A stretch of 24,899 bases of DNA from contig USDP01000003.1 in assembly GCA_900553545.1 (NCBI GenBank), positions 1 to 24,899 on the forward strand. The letters run 5' to 3'. This document shows positions 16,095-24,123 of the stretch, one piece after another; within the stretch, counting starts at the first letter, position 1; the number at the start of each line of letters is the position of its first letter. The translations under genes and the position numbers were made by a program. The DNA is from an uncultured Eubacteriales bacterium (GTDB lineage Bacteria > Bacillota > Clostridia > Oscillospirales > Oscillospiraceae). The notes under the pieces are model-generated. The model was given only the letters and a program-made list of their open reading frames with translations, searched no databases and was not told where the DNA came from.

Positions 16095-17270
16095 TTACTG
16101 CATAAACGTGCCCGCGATCATCTGGTCGATGTAGGCGAGGTACTTCTCCTGCACGTCGGCGGGAACAAGATCGCTCAGCGCGCCGGCGGAGAGGGTGTTG
16201 TTCTGCAGCGTGCCGTAGAGCGTCGCGCCGCCGAAGGTGCCGTCGATGACAGCCTGCATGGAGGCGACGATCATGGCGGAGTTGTCGGTGACCTGAGAGC
16301 AGATGATGCACTCGTTCTGGCCGAGGATGTCGGCAGGCTGGCCAATGTCGTAGATCTTGACTTCGCCCGCGGCGGCGTTGGCCGCGTCGATGGCCTCGCG
16401 CGCGCCGGAGTCGACGGCGGAAGCGTCGCCGAAGAAGACGTCAGCGCCCTGGGCGATCAGCTCAGTGGCAAATTCCTTGCCCTTCGGGGCGTCGGAGAAG
16501 GAGTTGGCATAGGGGACGTTGAGCAGCTCGACGGTCTTGCCTTCCTGCTCGGCGACGTACTTGGCCGCCTCTTCAAAGCCCGCGATCTTGCCCTTGGTGG
16601 TGTCGAGCTCCATGCCGCCGATGAAGCCGAGCTTGCCGCTCTCGGTCATAAGGCCGGCGAGGGCGCCCGCGATCCAGCCGATCTGCTGCGCATTCGGGAG
16701 CAGGGAGGAGACGTTGCCGTTGACGGCCTTGGCGGGGGTGCCTTCCGCGCCGTTCAGCAGGGCGAAGGCCACGTCGGGATATTCCTCAGCCGCCTGCAGG
16801 ACGGCGTCGGTGTACTGGTTGCCGGGGGCGTAGATCATGTCGTAGCCGAGGGTGCAGTAGGCGACGATGGAATCATAGTAGGCGTCCTGCGAGATAGAGT
16901 CGGTGACCTCGGTCTCCCAGCCCATCTTTTCGGCCGCGGCGATCATGGCGTTGTAGCAGGCCGCGCCCCAGCCGCCGTCGTTGATGCTGGAGTCGCAGAT
17001 CATGGCGACCTTGTAGGCAGAGCCGTCGGCCTTCATGACTGGGACAATCTCATCGGTGACGACAGGTTCGTCGGTCGTATCGGCAGGCTCGGCGGTGTCA
17101 GCCGGTTCGGTGGTGTCGGCGGTGTCAGCCGGTTCGGCGGCGGTGTCGGTCGTGTCGGTCTTGCTGGTGTCGTCCGCAGGAGCCGCGGTGTCGGTCTTCG
17201 CAGTACCGGCACACGCCGCCAGCGACAGGAGCATGACAAGCGCCAGAAGCATTGCAATGATCTTTTTCAT
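16095..17270 (-). CDS. BMP/PnrA-family ABC transporter substrate-binding lipoprotein
   Basis: 391 residues. Lipobox SLAAC gives a lipidated C20; residues about 22-75 are a T/D/A/E/P linker with imperfect TAEPADT-type repeats; the BMP domain follows (VAMICDSSINDGGWG, YAPGNQYTDAV, GNVSSLLPNAQQIGWIAGALAG, LGFIGGM, DIGQPADILGQ). In this family PnrA and NupN-type receptors bind purine nucleosides. The gene is last in its operon, after the ATPase and both permeases, which differs from the usual binding-protein-first order. ATG 17270 with GGAGG upstream was chosen over 17312 because it starts the signal peptide. Substrate unproven. Confidence 0.9.
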   Translation of the reverse strand: MKKIIAMLLALVMLLSLAACAGTAKTDTAAPADDTSKTDTTDTAAEPADTADTTEPADTAEPADTTDEPVVTDEIVPVMKADGSAYKVAMICDSSINDGGWGAACYNAMIAAAEKMGWETEVTDSISQDAYYDSIVAYCTLGYDMIYAPGNQYTDAVLQAAEEYPDVAFALLNGAEGTPAKAVNGNVSSLLPNAQQIGWIAGALAGLMTESGKLGFIGGMELDTTKGKIAGFEEAAKYVAEQEGKTVELLNVPYANSFSDAPKGKEFATELIAQGADVFFGDASAVDSGAREAIDAANAAAGEVKIYDIGQPADILGQNECIICSQVTDNSAMIVASMQAVIDGTFGGATLYGTLQNNTLSAGALSDLVPADVQEKYLAYIDQMIAGTFMQ

Positions 17271-17299
17271 TTTTTGTCCTCCATAGAATATTAGGATTC

Positions 17300-17326
17300 G
17301 GCAGCAGCGCACAATGCGGTGCTGCC
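17300..17326 (-). other. Intercistronic hairpin before the binding-protein gene
   Basis: GGCAGCA / TGCTGCC forms a 7-bp stem with further GC-rich pairing inside. A second small stem, AACGC-TTCG-GCGTT, lies just upstream within the same 92-base spacer. No good promoter is visible in the spacer, so a role in mRNA processing or stability and raised binding-protein yield is inferred. Confidence 0.5.
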
Positions 17327-17362
17327 ATAAGTTTATAACAACGCCGAAGCGTTATTACCGGT

Positions 17363-18286
17363 TTACCGCTGTTCGCGGCGGTAGGGCTTGCCGTTGGCCT
17401 TGGGTCCGGCCTGGCGGGCGCCGATGAGCGTGAGGACGACGACCGTCGCCACGTAGGGGATCATCTGGAAGAACTGATACGGGATGGCGATGCCGGAGAC
17501 CTGGAGGCGGATCTGGAGCGCGTCGCAGAAGCCGAAGAACAGGCAGGCCAGCAGGATGCCGCCCGCGTTCCAGCGGCCGAAGATGACGGCGGCCAGCGCG
17601 ATGAAGCCGCGCCCGGCGACGATACCATCGGTATAGGTGCTGGAATAGCAGGTGGTGAGGTACGCGCCGCCGATGCCGGACAGGGCGCCGCAGATCACGC
17701 AGGCGAGGTACTTCACGCCGACGACCGGGATGCCGAGCGTGGCGGCGGCCTGCGGATGCTCGCCGACGGCCTTATAGCTCAGGCCCGCGCGGGTCTTGCC
17801 GAAGAAGATGGCCGTGAAGAGGACGAGCAGGAACGTGAGATAGACCATCGGGCTCTGGTCGAAGAGCAGCGGCCCGAGCACCGGGATGTCCTTCAGGCCG
17901 GGGATGGCGACGGAGGACATGGTGGTGATCTGCTTGAGGTCGGACCCGGTGCCGAAGTAGACGCGGTAGATGAAGGACGCGAGCGCCGGGGCGAAGATGT
18001 TGACGGCCATGCCGTAGACGGTATGGTCGGCGCAGAGCGTGACCGTGGAGAACGCGTAGATCATGTTGACGATCACGCCCGCAAGCGCGCCGCAGAGCAG
18101 GCCCAGCCAGTTCGATCCCGTGACATAGCAGACGAGGAAGCCGACGAGCGCGCCGATAGAGGCGAGGCCCTCGAGGCCGATGTTGACCATGCCCGCGCGC
18201 TGGCCGTAGAGCTCAGCCAGGGAGATGAGCAGCACGGGGATGGCGAGACGGACCGTTGCAAGAAGGAGGCTCGAGATCCAATCCAT
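17363..18286 (-). CDS. ABC transporter permease, branched-chain/nucleoside type (NupQ-like)
   Basis: 307 residues, hydrophobic throughout, PF02653 (BPD_transp_2) type. Recognisable blocks are AELYGQRAGMVNIGLEGLASIGA near the N-terminus, HTVYGMAVNIFAPALASFIYR, RAGLSYKAVGEHPQAAATLGIPVVG in the coupling loop, and GGAYLTTCYSSTYTDGIVAGRGFIALAAVIFGRWN. It is the shorter of a permease pair that forms the channel of BMP-type importers. Its ATG shares one base with the upstream stop codon (TAATG), so translation is probably coupled. Confidence 0.92.
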   Translation of the reverse strand: MDWISSLLLATVRLAIPVLLISLAELYGQRAGMVNIGLEGLASIGALVGFLVCYVTGSNWLGLLCGALAGVIVNMIYAFSTVTLCADHTVYGMAVNIFAPALASFIYRVYFGTGSDLKQITTMSSVAIPGLKDIPVLGPLLFDQSPMVYLTFLLVLFTAIFFGKTRAGLSYKAVGEHPQAAATLGIPVVGVKYLACVICGALSGIGGAYLTTCYSSTYTDGIVAGRGFIALAAVIFGRWNAGGILLACLFFGFCDALQIRLQVSGIAIPYQFFQMIPYVATVVVLTLIGARQAGPKANGKPYRREQR

Positions 18287-19353
18287 TACGCTTCACCCGC
18301 CTTTCTGCCGTGGAAGACGCGGCTGCGCCACGCCTGGAATTCCGGGAGCTTGGTCAGCGCCATGCCAGCGACGGAGAAGACGATGACAAGCGCCTGAATG
18401 ATGTCGGACACGCTGGTGGGCACGCCGGTAGCGGCCTGCATGGTGGTGGAGCCGACGCGGAGCACCGCGAAAAACAGCGCGACGACCATCGTCGCGATCG
18501 GGTGCAGCTGGCCGATGAGGGCCATCGCCACGCCGTCGAAGCCGTAGCCCGCGCCGTAGCCATTGATGAGGCGGAACTGCGTGCCGAGCAGCTCCGCGCC
18601 GCCGCCGAGACCGGCGATCGCGCCGGAGACAATGAAGCTGGCGAGCATATAGCGCTTGACGGGAATGCCGTTGAAGCGGCTGGCCGTGAGGTTGCAGCCG
18701 ACGGCGCGCAGGCGGAAGCCCGCGCTCGTCCAGAACAGGACGTAATAGAGGATCAGGCCGACCGCGACCGCGATCACAAAGCCCCAAGTGAAGCGCATCC
18801 CGGTGATGATGCGCGGAAGATGCACCTCATCGGCGATGGCGGGCGTCTGCGGGACGGAGGCATCGCGGATCCAGCTGGTGTAGATGACGCCCATGAAGAG
18901 CGTGGCGACATAGTTGAGCATGATGGAGATGATCATCTCGTTCTGCCCGCGGCCGATTTTCAGCACGCCGGGAATCATGCCCCAGAAGCCGCCGGCCACC
19001 GCGCCGGCCAGCAGCGCGAGCAGCACGCCGGCAAAGCCGGTCAGGCCGGTGAAATAGCAGGTCAGGAACGCGGCGATGGAGCCCATCAGGAACTGCCCCT
19101 CGCCGCCGAGGTTGAACACGCCGCACTTATACGCGAAGCAGGCGCAGAGGGCCGTGAAGATCAGGGGCGTGGCTTTGGTGAGCGTGGTACCGATGCCGGC
19201 CTTGGAGCCGAACGCGCCCTGGAACAGGAACTTCACGGCAAGGAACGGGTTCGCGCCGAGGGCAGCCATGATGATACCACCGATCAGGAACGCGAGCAGA
19301 ACGGACAGCAGCGGCACAAGGAACGCGCCGAACGCTTTTTTCACTTTTCCCAT
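18286..19353 (-). CDS. ABC transporter permease, branched-chain/nucleoside type (NupP-like)
   Basis: 355 residues with a short basic N-terminus and many membrane spans. VFNLGGEGQFLMGSIAAF, GQNEMIISIMLNY, SAGFRLRAVGCNLTASRFNGIPV and the GYGFDGVAMALIGQLHPIATM block are typical of the larger BMP-system permease (PF02653). It partners the downstream permease and the upstream ATPase. The ATG at 19353 has GGGGGAGAGG directly upstream. A GTG at 19368 overlapping the ATPase stop is an alternative adding five residues. Confidence 0.92.
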   Translation of the reverse strand: MGKVKKAFGAFLVPLLSVLLAFLIGGIIMAALGANPFLAVKFLFQGAFGSKAGIGTTLTKATPLIFTALCACFAYKCGVFNLGGEGQFLMGSIAAFLTCYFTGLTGFAGVLLALLAGAVAGGFWGMIPGVLKIGRGQNEMIISIMLNYVATLFMGVIYTSWIRDASVPQTPAIADEVHLPRIITGMRFTWGFVIAVAVGLILYYVLFWTSAGFRLRAVGCNLTASRFNGIPVKRYMLASFIVSGAIAGLGGGAELLGTQFRLINGYGAGYGFDGVAMALIGQLHPIATMVVALFFAVLRVGSTTMQAATGVPTSVSDIIQALVIVFSVAGMALTKLPEFQAWRSRVFHGRKAGEA

Positions 19354-19364
19354 ACCTCTCCCCC

Positions 19365-20876
19365 TCACTTACCGGTCATAGCCAGGCTGATCTCGTTGAT
19401 CGGCGGCTTGCTGCCGGAGAATTCGCCCATGATGCGGCCTTCGAAGCAGACGACGATCCGGTCGGACATCTCGAGGATCTCGTCAAAGTCGGCGCTGATG
19501 AGCAGAATGCCGACGCCGCGGGCGCGGGCGGCGATCATCTGGTCGTGGACAAAGCTGGTCGCGCCGATGTCGAGGCCGCGCGTAGGATGCGCCATGACGA
19601 GGACGGACGGGCCGCTCTCGAGCTCGCGGGCGATGATGACCTTCTGCTGGTTGCCGCCGGACAGCTCGCGCACGCTCTGGCTGTCAGAGGTGGCGCGGAC
19701 ATCATATTTTTCCATCATGGACTGCGCATAGGCGTGGATGGCGCGCTTGTTCAGGCGCAAACCATGACCGTGGCTGAAGCGCGGATCGTCGGTGTCCTTG
19801 AGGACAAGATTCTCCGCGATCGACATATCGCCGATCAGGCCCTGCAGGTTGCGGTCCTCGGGGACGTGGCTGACGCCGTGCTCGATGAAGCCGTTCGGGT
19901 CGAAGACGGCGACGCGGTCACCCTTGAGCTGGACCGTGCCGCTCTCCGGGGCGATGACGCCGGTGATGAGCTGGGCCAGCTGGGTCTGGCCGTTGCCGTC
20001 GACACCCGCAACGCCGACGATCTCTCCGGCGTGGATGCGGAGCGACAGATCGGCGAGGCCGCTGTGCTTGCTCTCCTTGTTATAGTCCACATGGTCGAGC
20101 TCCGCGACGATCTCATGGCCGGAGGCGTCGACCTTTTCATAGTGTGACTCGGTCAGCTCTTTGCCAATCATCATGCCGGCGAGCTTCTGGCCGTCGGTCT
20201 CGGCGCGGTCGACCGTGCCGACGACCTTGCCGAGGCGGAGAATGGTGATGCGGTCGGAGATGCGGAGCACCTCGCGCATTTTATGACTGATGAAGATGAT
20301 GGATTTGCCCTCGCCGACAAGCTTCTGCATGATGGCGAACAGGCCCTCGACCTCGATGTCGGTCAGGGCGGCGGAGGGCTCGTCAAGGATCAGCAACTCG
20401 GCCCCGTGGTAGAGGGCCTTGAGGATCTCGGTGCGCTGCTGTTCGCCGACGGAGATCTCCGTGATGAGCTTGTCGAGCTGGACGTCGAGGCCGTATTTTT
20501 CCGAAAGCGCCTCGATCTCCTTTCTACGGGCCGCGCGGTCGATAAATAGGCCCTTGGCGTGTTTGTCGCCGAGGATGATGTTGTCAAAGACGGTCATCGC
20601 CTCGACGAGCATGAAGTGCTGATGCACCATGCCGATGCCAAGCTTGACCGCCTGGCTCGGCGATTCGATGCGGACCTCCTGCCCGTTCAGAAAGATCTTG
20701 CCCTCAGTGGGCTGGTAGAGGCCGATGAGGATATTCATGAGCGTCGATTTCCCCGCGCCATTCTCTCCGAGGAGCGTATGTACCTCGCCCTTGGCGACGG
20801 AGAAATTGATGTCCTGATTGGCGTAAAAGTTGCCGAACCGTTTGCTGATGTGCTCCATGCGCAGCAATTCACTCAA
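19365..20876 (-). CDS. ABC transporter ATP-binding protein with two nucleotide-binding domains (NupO/sugar-type)
   Basis: 503 residues with two ATPase domains. Domain 1 has Walker A GENGAGKS at 38-45, signature SVGEQQR and Walker B ILDEPSAAL. Domain 2 has a degenerate P-loop GVDGNGQT, signature LSGGNQQK and MAHPTRGLD in place of a canonical Walker B, as is usual in this class. It energises the two permeases that follow. The start is taken as TTG at 20876 because AAGGAGG lies 9 bases upstream; the next ATG (20858) is too far from that site, and an extension to 21176 would run back across the promoter. The length fits BMP-system ATPases. Confidence 0.93.
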   Translation of the reverse strand: MSELLRMEHISKRFGNFYANQDINFSVAKGEVHTLLGENGAGKSTLMNILIGLYQPTEGKIFLNGQEVRIESPSQAVKLGIGMVHQHFMLVEAMTVFDNIILGDKHAKGLFIDRAARRKEIEALSEKYGLDVQLDKLITEISVGEQQRTEILKALYHGAELLILDEPSAALTDIEVEGLFAIMQKLVGEGKSIIFISHKMREVLRISDRITILRLGKVVGTVDRAETDGQKLAGMMIGKELTESHYEKVDASGHEIVAELDHVDYNKESKHSGLADLSLRIHAGEIVGVAGVDGNGQTQLAQLITGVIAPESGTVQLKGDRVAVFDPNGFIEHGVSHVPEDRNLQGLIGDMSIAENLVLKDTDDPRFSHGHGLRLNKRAIHAYAQSMMEKYDVRATSDSQSVRELSGGNQQKVIIARELESGPSVLVMAHPTRGLDIGATSFVHDQMIAARARGVGILLISADFDEILEMSDRIVVCFEGRIMGEFSGSKPPINEISLAMTGK

Positions 20877-20885
20877 TCCCGGCTT

Positions 20886-20892
20886 CCTCCTT
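20886..20892 (-). promoter_or_regulatory. Ribosome-binding site deciding the TTG start of the ATPase gene
   Basis: AAGGAGG on the minus strand, 9 bases before TTG at 20876 and 27 before the first ATG. Confidence 0.7.
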
Positions 20893-20910
20893 TTTTCTCT
20901 TGATATTCCG

Positions 20911-20939
20911 AGTATATCACGTGCCTGGGTGGATGAAAA
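20911..20939 (-). promoter_or_regulatory. Promoter of the BMP-family ABC operon
   Basis: Minus strand: -35-like TTTTCA (20939-20934), 17-base spacer, extended -10 TGATATACT with TATACT at 20916-20911. The -35 is weak, compensated by the TGn extension. The predicted start is about 30 bases before the ATPase TTG. Confidence 0.65.
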
Positions 20940-21105
20940 GAAATTTTGTTCCGGTTTTCCTTTTTTCTCCGTTTTGCCGAAAATATGTCCAGATATTGGG
21001 GCGCATTTTCGGGATTTACCAAATTTTGCAGGCCGGAGCGGCCCATCGCACAAAAGCAGGATAAAAAATTGCAGGCAGGAGCCGCCTCCAAAGCCCGCGG
21101 CATGT

Positions 21106-21135
21106 AAAAAACCAGCTGCCCAAACGGACAGCCGG
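21106..21135 (-). terminator. Intrinsic terminator after the truncated recombinase
   Basis: Minus strand CCGGCTGTCC-GTTT-GGGCAGCTGG, a 10-bp stem with two wobble pairs, followed by six T (21111-21106). It is 25 bases past the recombinase stop. The remaining 20940-21105 stretch is AT-rich, holds only small weak hairpins and no gene. Confidence 0.75.
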
Positions 21136-21159
21136 AAATGGTTTTGCGCTGTTTTTGAT

Positions 21160-22149
21160 CTACCCATATATGTCATGAAATCTCACATGTTCTGCGCCGA
21201 TTTCTTTGACGATCCTGTCGTGAAGTCTGCGGAAGCCGTCCGGATCCCACGTTTTGCCTGTGCGTGGAGATGGGAACAAATACGGATTCGCAGGGTGACG
21301 TTCATGTTCTTCCGCGAGAAGCTTTGCCGTATCCTCAGGGAGAAGAACCGTTCGGATGGAATTTGGCGTTTTTGGCGTGCTGATGACCAGTTTCCCATCC
21401 TGCCGCGCGACGCTTTTGTTGATCGAGAGTGTACGGTTTTGAACACCCAAGTCCTCCCACCGTAAGGCCAGCAGTTCGCCGCGGCGTAAACCTGTGGTCA
21501 GTTCCAGATACATCGGCGCGAGAATCCCATGCTCTTTCGCCGCACTCAAATATGGGCTGATCAACGCTTCAGGCAGGATATTCATTTCCTTGCGTGTATT
21601 TTTCGGAATTTTGCATTTCTTCGCTGGATTCACAAGAATCAGCTTCTCCTCCACCGCATATTCTAATTCCTTATTCAACACCACGTGTACGCATTGCACC
21701 ATGCGTGGGCTGAGTCCATGTTCTCTCAATTCCGGCTGGTTTTTCTTCTGCACACGGCCGCTTTTGAGCAGCTCATTGTAAAATTGCTGGATTTGCAGCA
21801 TCGTCAGCTTTTCCAGCTTCACACTGCCAAGCTTTGGAATGATGTGGTGATCAATCGCGTTATGGTAAAACTCCCGTGTTGAGTACCGTACCTGTGGTTC
21901 GACGTAAACGGAGTACCACAGCTTCAGCCACTGTTCGAATGTATAACTGCCAGCCTTCACAGGATCGAGTTTTTTGCTGTCCTCAATCGCGGCCCGCAAT
22001 TTATCTTTGACTTCTGCTTGCGTCCTTCCAAGCACATTTTTCGTGATGGCTTTTCCTTTTGCATCGTATCCAGCGGTATATCGGCCTTCCCACCGACCAT
22101 CTTTGCGTTTGCGGATGCTGCCTTCGCCGTTGGCTCGTCGTTTCGGCAT
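21160..22149 (-). CDS. Tyrosine recombinase/integrase, truncated before the catalytic C-terminus
   Basis: 329 residues. An AP2-like arm-binding segment (NGEGSIRKRKDGRWEGRY, 7-24), a SAM-like core-binding domain (about 68-165, TFEQWLKLWY to the linker) and the first half of the catalytic domain are present. Catalytic R222 in TTGLRRGELLALRW and a likely lysine, K260, are visible. The frame then ends RFHDIYG-stop, exactly where family members continue FHD(L/I)RHT, so the HxxR arginine, the second histidine and the tyrosine nucleophile are missing. The ATG has an excellent AAGGAGG site. It belongs to a Tn916/phage-type integrase lineage. Strand transfer should be impossible, so the element is probably fixed. 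Confidence 0.88.
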   Translation of the reverse strand: MPKRRANGEGSIRKRKDGRWEGRYTAGYDAKGKAITKNVLGRTQAEVKDKLRAAIEDSKKLDPVKAGSYTFEQWLKLWYSVYVEPQVRYSTREFYHNAIDHHIIPKLGSVKLEKLTMLQIQQFYNELLKSGRVQKKNQPELREHGLSPRMVQCVHVVLNKELEYAVEEKLILVNPAKKCKIPKNTRKEMNILPEALISPYLSAAKEHGILAPMYLELTTGLRRGELLALRWEDLGVQNRTLSINKSVARQDGKLVISTPKTPNSIRTVLLPEDTAKLLAEEHERHPANPYLFPSPRTGKTWDPDGFRRLHDRIVKEIGAEHVRFHDIYG

Positions 22150-22333
22150 CGTGTCTACCTCCTTCTCATTTTGTCAGCACACACGATTACCACAAGCACA
22201 GCCGAATAGCAAGTCCAATTCCCCGCCACGCGCATTTTTGCTCCTCACACTGCTCCCCCATTCTGGGAATCAAAATTGGTTTTGAATAGCCAAAAAGAAT
22301 TACCCAATCGAAGTTTTTCATCCTATTTTCTTC

Positions 22334-22361
22334 ACGCCGCCACGGTGGACGGACGCGGCGT
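22334..22361. repeat. Inverted repeat in the element's gene-free stretch
   Basis: ACGCCGC (22334-22340) and GCGGCGT (22355-22361), 7-bp perfect arms around a 14-base loop. First of several inverted repeats in 22150-22780, a 631-base stretch where I see no convincing gene apart from a possible 44-codon frame (about 22319 down to 22187) with a poor ribosome site. Confidence 0.5.
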
Positions 22362-22412
22362 TTGCGTAATGTAGACCTGCGCGCGGATGCGCGGTCGGCC
22401 CATAAAACCGCA

Positions 22413-22464
22413 CACATCGGCACAACGCGCCCCACGCCGCGGAGCAAACGGCTGCGCCGATGTG
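22413..22464. repeat. Long-loop inverted repeat
   Basis: CACATCGGC (22413-22421) and GCCGATGTG (22456-22464), perfect 9-bp arms with a 34-base GC-rich loop. The arrangement is reminiscent of transfer or replication origins, but no known oriT was recognised. Confidence 0.55.
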
Positions 22465-22541
22465 CGTTTCCGACTTGTGCCATAGTTCAACCGTTAGTCC
22501 TCCGTCCACAGGCGGCATTGGGGTCAGGGTTCTCCCTGCAA

Positions 22542-22610
22542 GCTGCGTTTTGGTACCAAAACGCGATGCTTGCGCTTTTCTTGCGCAGCAGGAAAAGCCT
22601 AAAACGCAGC
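22542..22610. repeat. Nested inverted repeats with a 20-bp perfect palindrome
   Basis: The outer arms GCTGCGTTTT (22542-22551) and AAAACGCAGC (22601-22610) match perfectly over 10 bp. Inside is the palindrome GCGTTTTGGTACCAAAACGC (22545-22564), so the left arm can pair with either of two partners. A further hairpin, GCTTTTC / GAAAAGC, occupies 22574-22598. Such competing structures suit a replication or transfer origin, or a regulatory RNA switch; which is unknown. Confidence 0.7.
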
Positions 22611-22697
22611 CTAATCCGCATTCTCTCAAGAAAGAAATTTCAATTATTTGTTCCGCGCGACACATGAAACCTAGAATTTCTGCACCTCAGATTCCGT

Positions 22698-22770
22698 AGT
22701 CGCTACATTAGTCGCTATGCCGGTTCGAAATTTGATTTTTTGCCTTTTGCAGTCGCTACAATAGTCGCTA
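22698..22770. repeat. Two pairs of AGTCGCTA direct repeats (iteron-like)
   Basis: The octamer AGTCGCTA occurs at 22698, 22710, 22751 and 22763. Within each pair the repeats start exactly 12 bases apart and the pairs are 53 bases apart. They lie just after the DnaC-like gene and could be iterons bound by a replication initiator. Confidence 0.65.
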
Positions 22771-22780
22771 CGGCAGCGAT

Positions 22781-23650
22781 TTAGGCGGCATTGCCCGGCA
22801 GCAGGAGACTTCTGGCAGCAGTTTTCGTTTCATTTGCTTTTTCCACGCGCAGGTTTTCGCCGCCAAACAGAATCGGGGCGCAGATTTCCAAAATTCTGTC
22901 ATAGATGCGGGCGTGCGCAAGGTCGTCTGGGTGTTTGAGTGCATCCAGCGTCAGATTTGTTGTGACAATCAGCGGCTTTCGGCTTCGGTATCTGGCGTCG
23001 ATCACGGCGAAGACTTGTTCCAATGCATATTCTGTTCCTCGCTCTGCACCAAGATCATCCAAAATCAGAAGATCATAGTCATTCAGACTGGCAAGAAAGT
23101 CAGCACGATCAGAGCTGAACAGTCCCGTCATACGATTCAAAATCGTCGGGAAATTTGTCATCAGAACCGGCACGTCCTGCTCCAGCAGCGCGTTTGCAAT
23201 GCACCCGGCAAGAAAGGATTTCCCGGTTCCCACATCGCCAAACAGGAGCAGTCCAATATTTTTCCGTGCCGCATCCTCCCAATGTTCCACATAGCGCTTG
23301 GCTTTGGCAGTCAGCTCTGGCGTTTTTCCGTTATCGTTGGCAAACGTGCAATCGTAGAGGCGGCGATCCTGTAACCCATGTGCTTTTCGCCGCTGAATGC
23401 GTTCCAGACGCTCCCGTTTTTCTTCTGCTACTTTACGCTGTTTTTCCGCAGCACTCTGGCAGGGGCACAGGCAGCGTGGTCGGAGAAAACCTGTCCCGCC
23501 GGGAGCAGGAATGACCGTTTGCCGCAAGCCATGACAGGTCTTGCAGTGCAGCAATCCATCAGCGGGATCGAGATACTCATCATCTCGCTGTATCTGCGCA
23601 GCTGCATTTGCCGTCAAAAACGCATGGACTTCTTCTGTAATTGGCATCAT
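22781..23650 (-). CDS. DnaC-like helicase loader (AAA+ ATPase, IstB/DnaC family) with zinc-binding N-terminus
   Basis: 289 residues. A cysteine cluster (CKTC at 36-39; CLCPC at 60-64) suggests a small zinc module. A charged helical stretch (69-92) follows, then the AAA+ core: Walker A GDVGTGKS at 138-145, Walker B LLILDD at 194-199, sensor-1 VTTN at 229-232 and an arginine-finger-like R near 252. Phage and element DnaC proteins load the host replicative helicase. The ATG at 23650 overlaps the upstream replisome-organiser stop (ATGA), with GGAGG 10 bases upstream. The pairing with a DnaD-like protein is the classic phage/ICE replication module. IstB of an insertion sequence is unlikely as no transposase is near. 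Confidence 0.9.
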   Translation of the reverse strand: MMPITEEVHAFLTANAAAQIQRDDEYLDPADGLLHCKTCHGLRQTVIPAPGGTGFLRPRCLCPCQSAAEKQRKVAEEKRERLERIQRRKAHGLQDRRLYDCTFANDNGKTPELTAKAKRYVEHWEDAARKNIGLLLFGDVGTGKSFLAGCIANALLEQDVPVLMTNFPTILNRMTGLFSSDRADFLASLNDYDLLILDDLGAERGTEYALEQVFAVIDARYRSRKPLIVTTNLTLDALKHPDDLAHARIYDRILEICAPILFGGENLRVEKANETKTAARSLLLPGNAA

Positions 23651-24123
23651 ACGACATCTTCCTCCGTTACTTCGTAAGTTCGGATATTTGTCCGCGCGCA
23701 CTTCTGTTCTCTAATCTCTTTATCTCTATTCTCTGGTGGACAAATGTCCGCTTTTGCGTTAGACAGGAGCTTCTGCGCTTGTAAACGCAGCCGTTCCCGG
23801 CGTTTTCGCTCCGCTTCGGTGGAGGATCGACCGACCAGCAGCTGAATATCCGGCATATAGTACGCACCATCGGTCAGCAGCTCGACAAAACCGAGTTTTA
23901 GGAAGATTTGCAGCGCGCGTTCTACGGTGCCGATCTGATGGCGGGTAAACGTTGCAATGGTCTGCGGCGTGTGCGGCAGATTTTCATGTAACAGGAGAAT
24001 CCCATTGTGCTTGAGTGACATCAGATACATCTTGAGCAGCAAATTGGAATACAGAATTCCGTCCGGCATCGTTTCCAGAACTACTATCCGCTCACTGGTG
24101 AAGAAATTTTCCTTGAGCTTCAT
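23647..24123 (-). CDS. Phage-type replisome organiser N-terminal domain protein (DnaD-like), apparent 5' frameshift
   Basis: 158 residues from ATG 24123. KLKENFFTSERIVVLE, LLLKMYLMSLKHNG, IATFTRHQIGTVERALQIFLKLGFVELL and YMPDI match the winged-helix replisome-organiser domain of phage and element initiators. The C-terminal half is short and charged, and truncated relative to full initiators. This ATG has no ribosome site. The good site (GGAG) lies before ATG 24140, which reads only MSENTT-stop; adding one base to the A-run at 24130-24133 would restore MSEKYYMKLKENFF, the usual family start. So the gene is probably frameshifted, read by coupling, or carries a sequencing error. It is coupled downstream to the DnaC-like gene. 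Confidence 0.7.
   Translation of the reverse strand: MKLKENFFTSERIVVLETMPDGILYSNLLLKMYLMSLKHNGILLLHENLPHTPQTIATFTRHQIGTVERALQIFLKLGFVELLTDGAYYMPDIQLLVGRSSTEAERKRRERLRLQAQKLLSNAKADICPPENRDKEIREQKCARTNIRTYEVTEEDVV

Noticed and set aside
17033..17200. Repeated GGTTCGGCGGTGTCGG-like units as a CRISPR or tandem-repeat locus
   Set aside because: They are the codons of the low-complexity T/A/E/P/D linker of the BMP lipoprotein, with no spacer structure.
19365..21176. 603-codon version of the ABC ATPase reaching to 21176
   Set aside because: The extension crosses the likely promoter and the terminator of the integrase and adds a non-ATPase sequence.
22318..22665. Minus-strand frame of 115 codons and plus-strand frame of 101 codons in the element's gene-free stretch
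   Set aside because: Both run through the inverted repeats, lack ribosome sites and domains, and are better explained by structured non-coding DNA.
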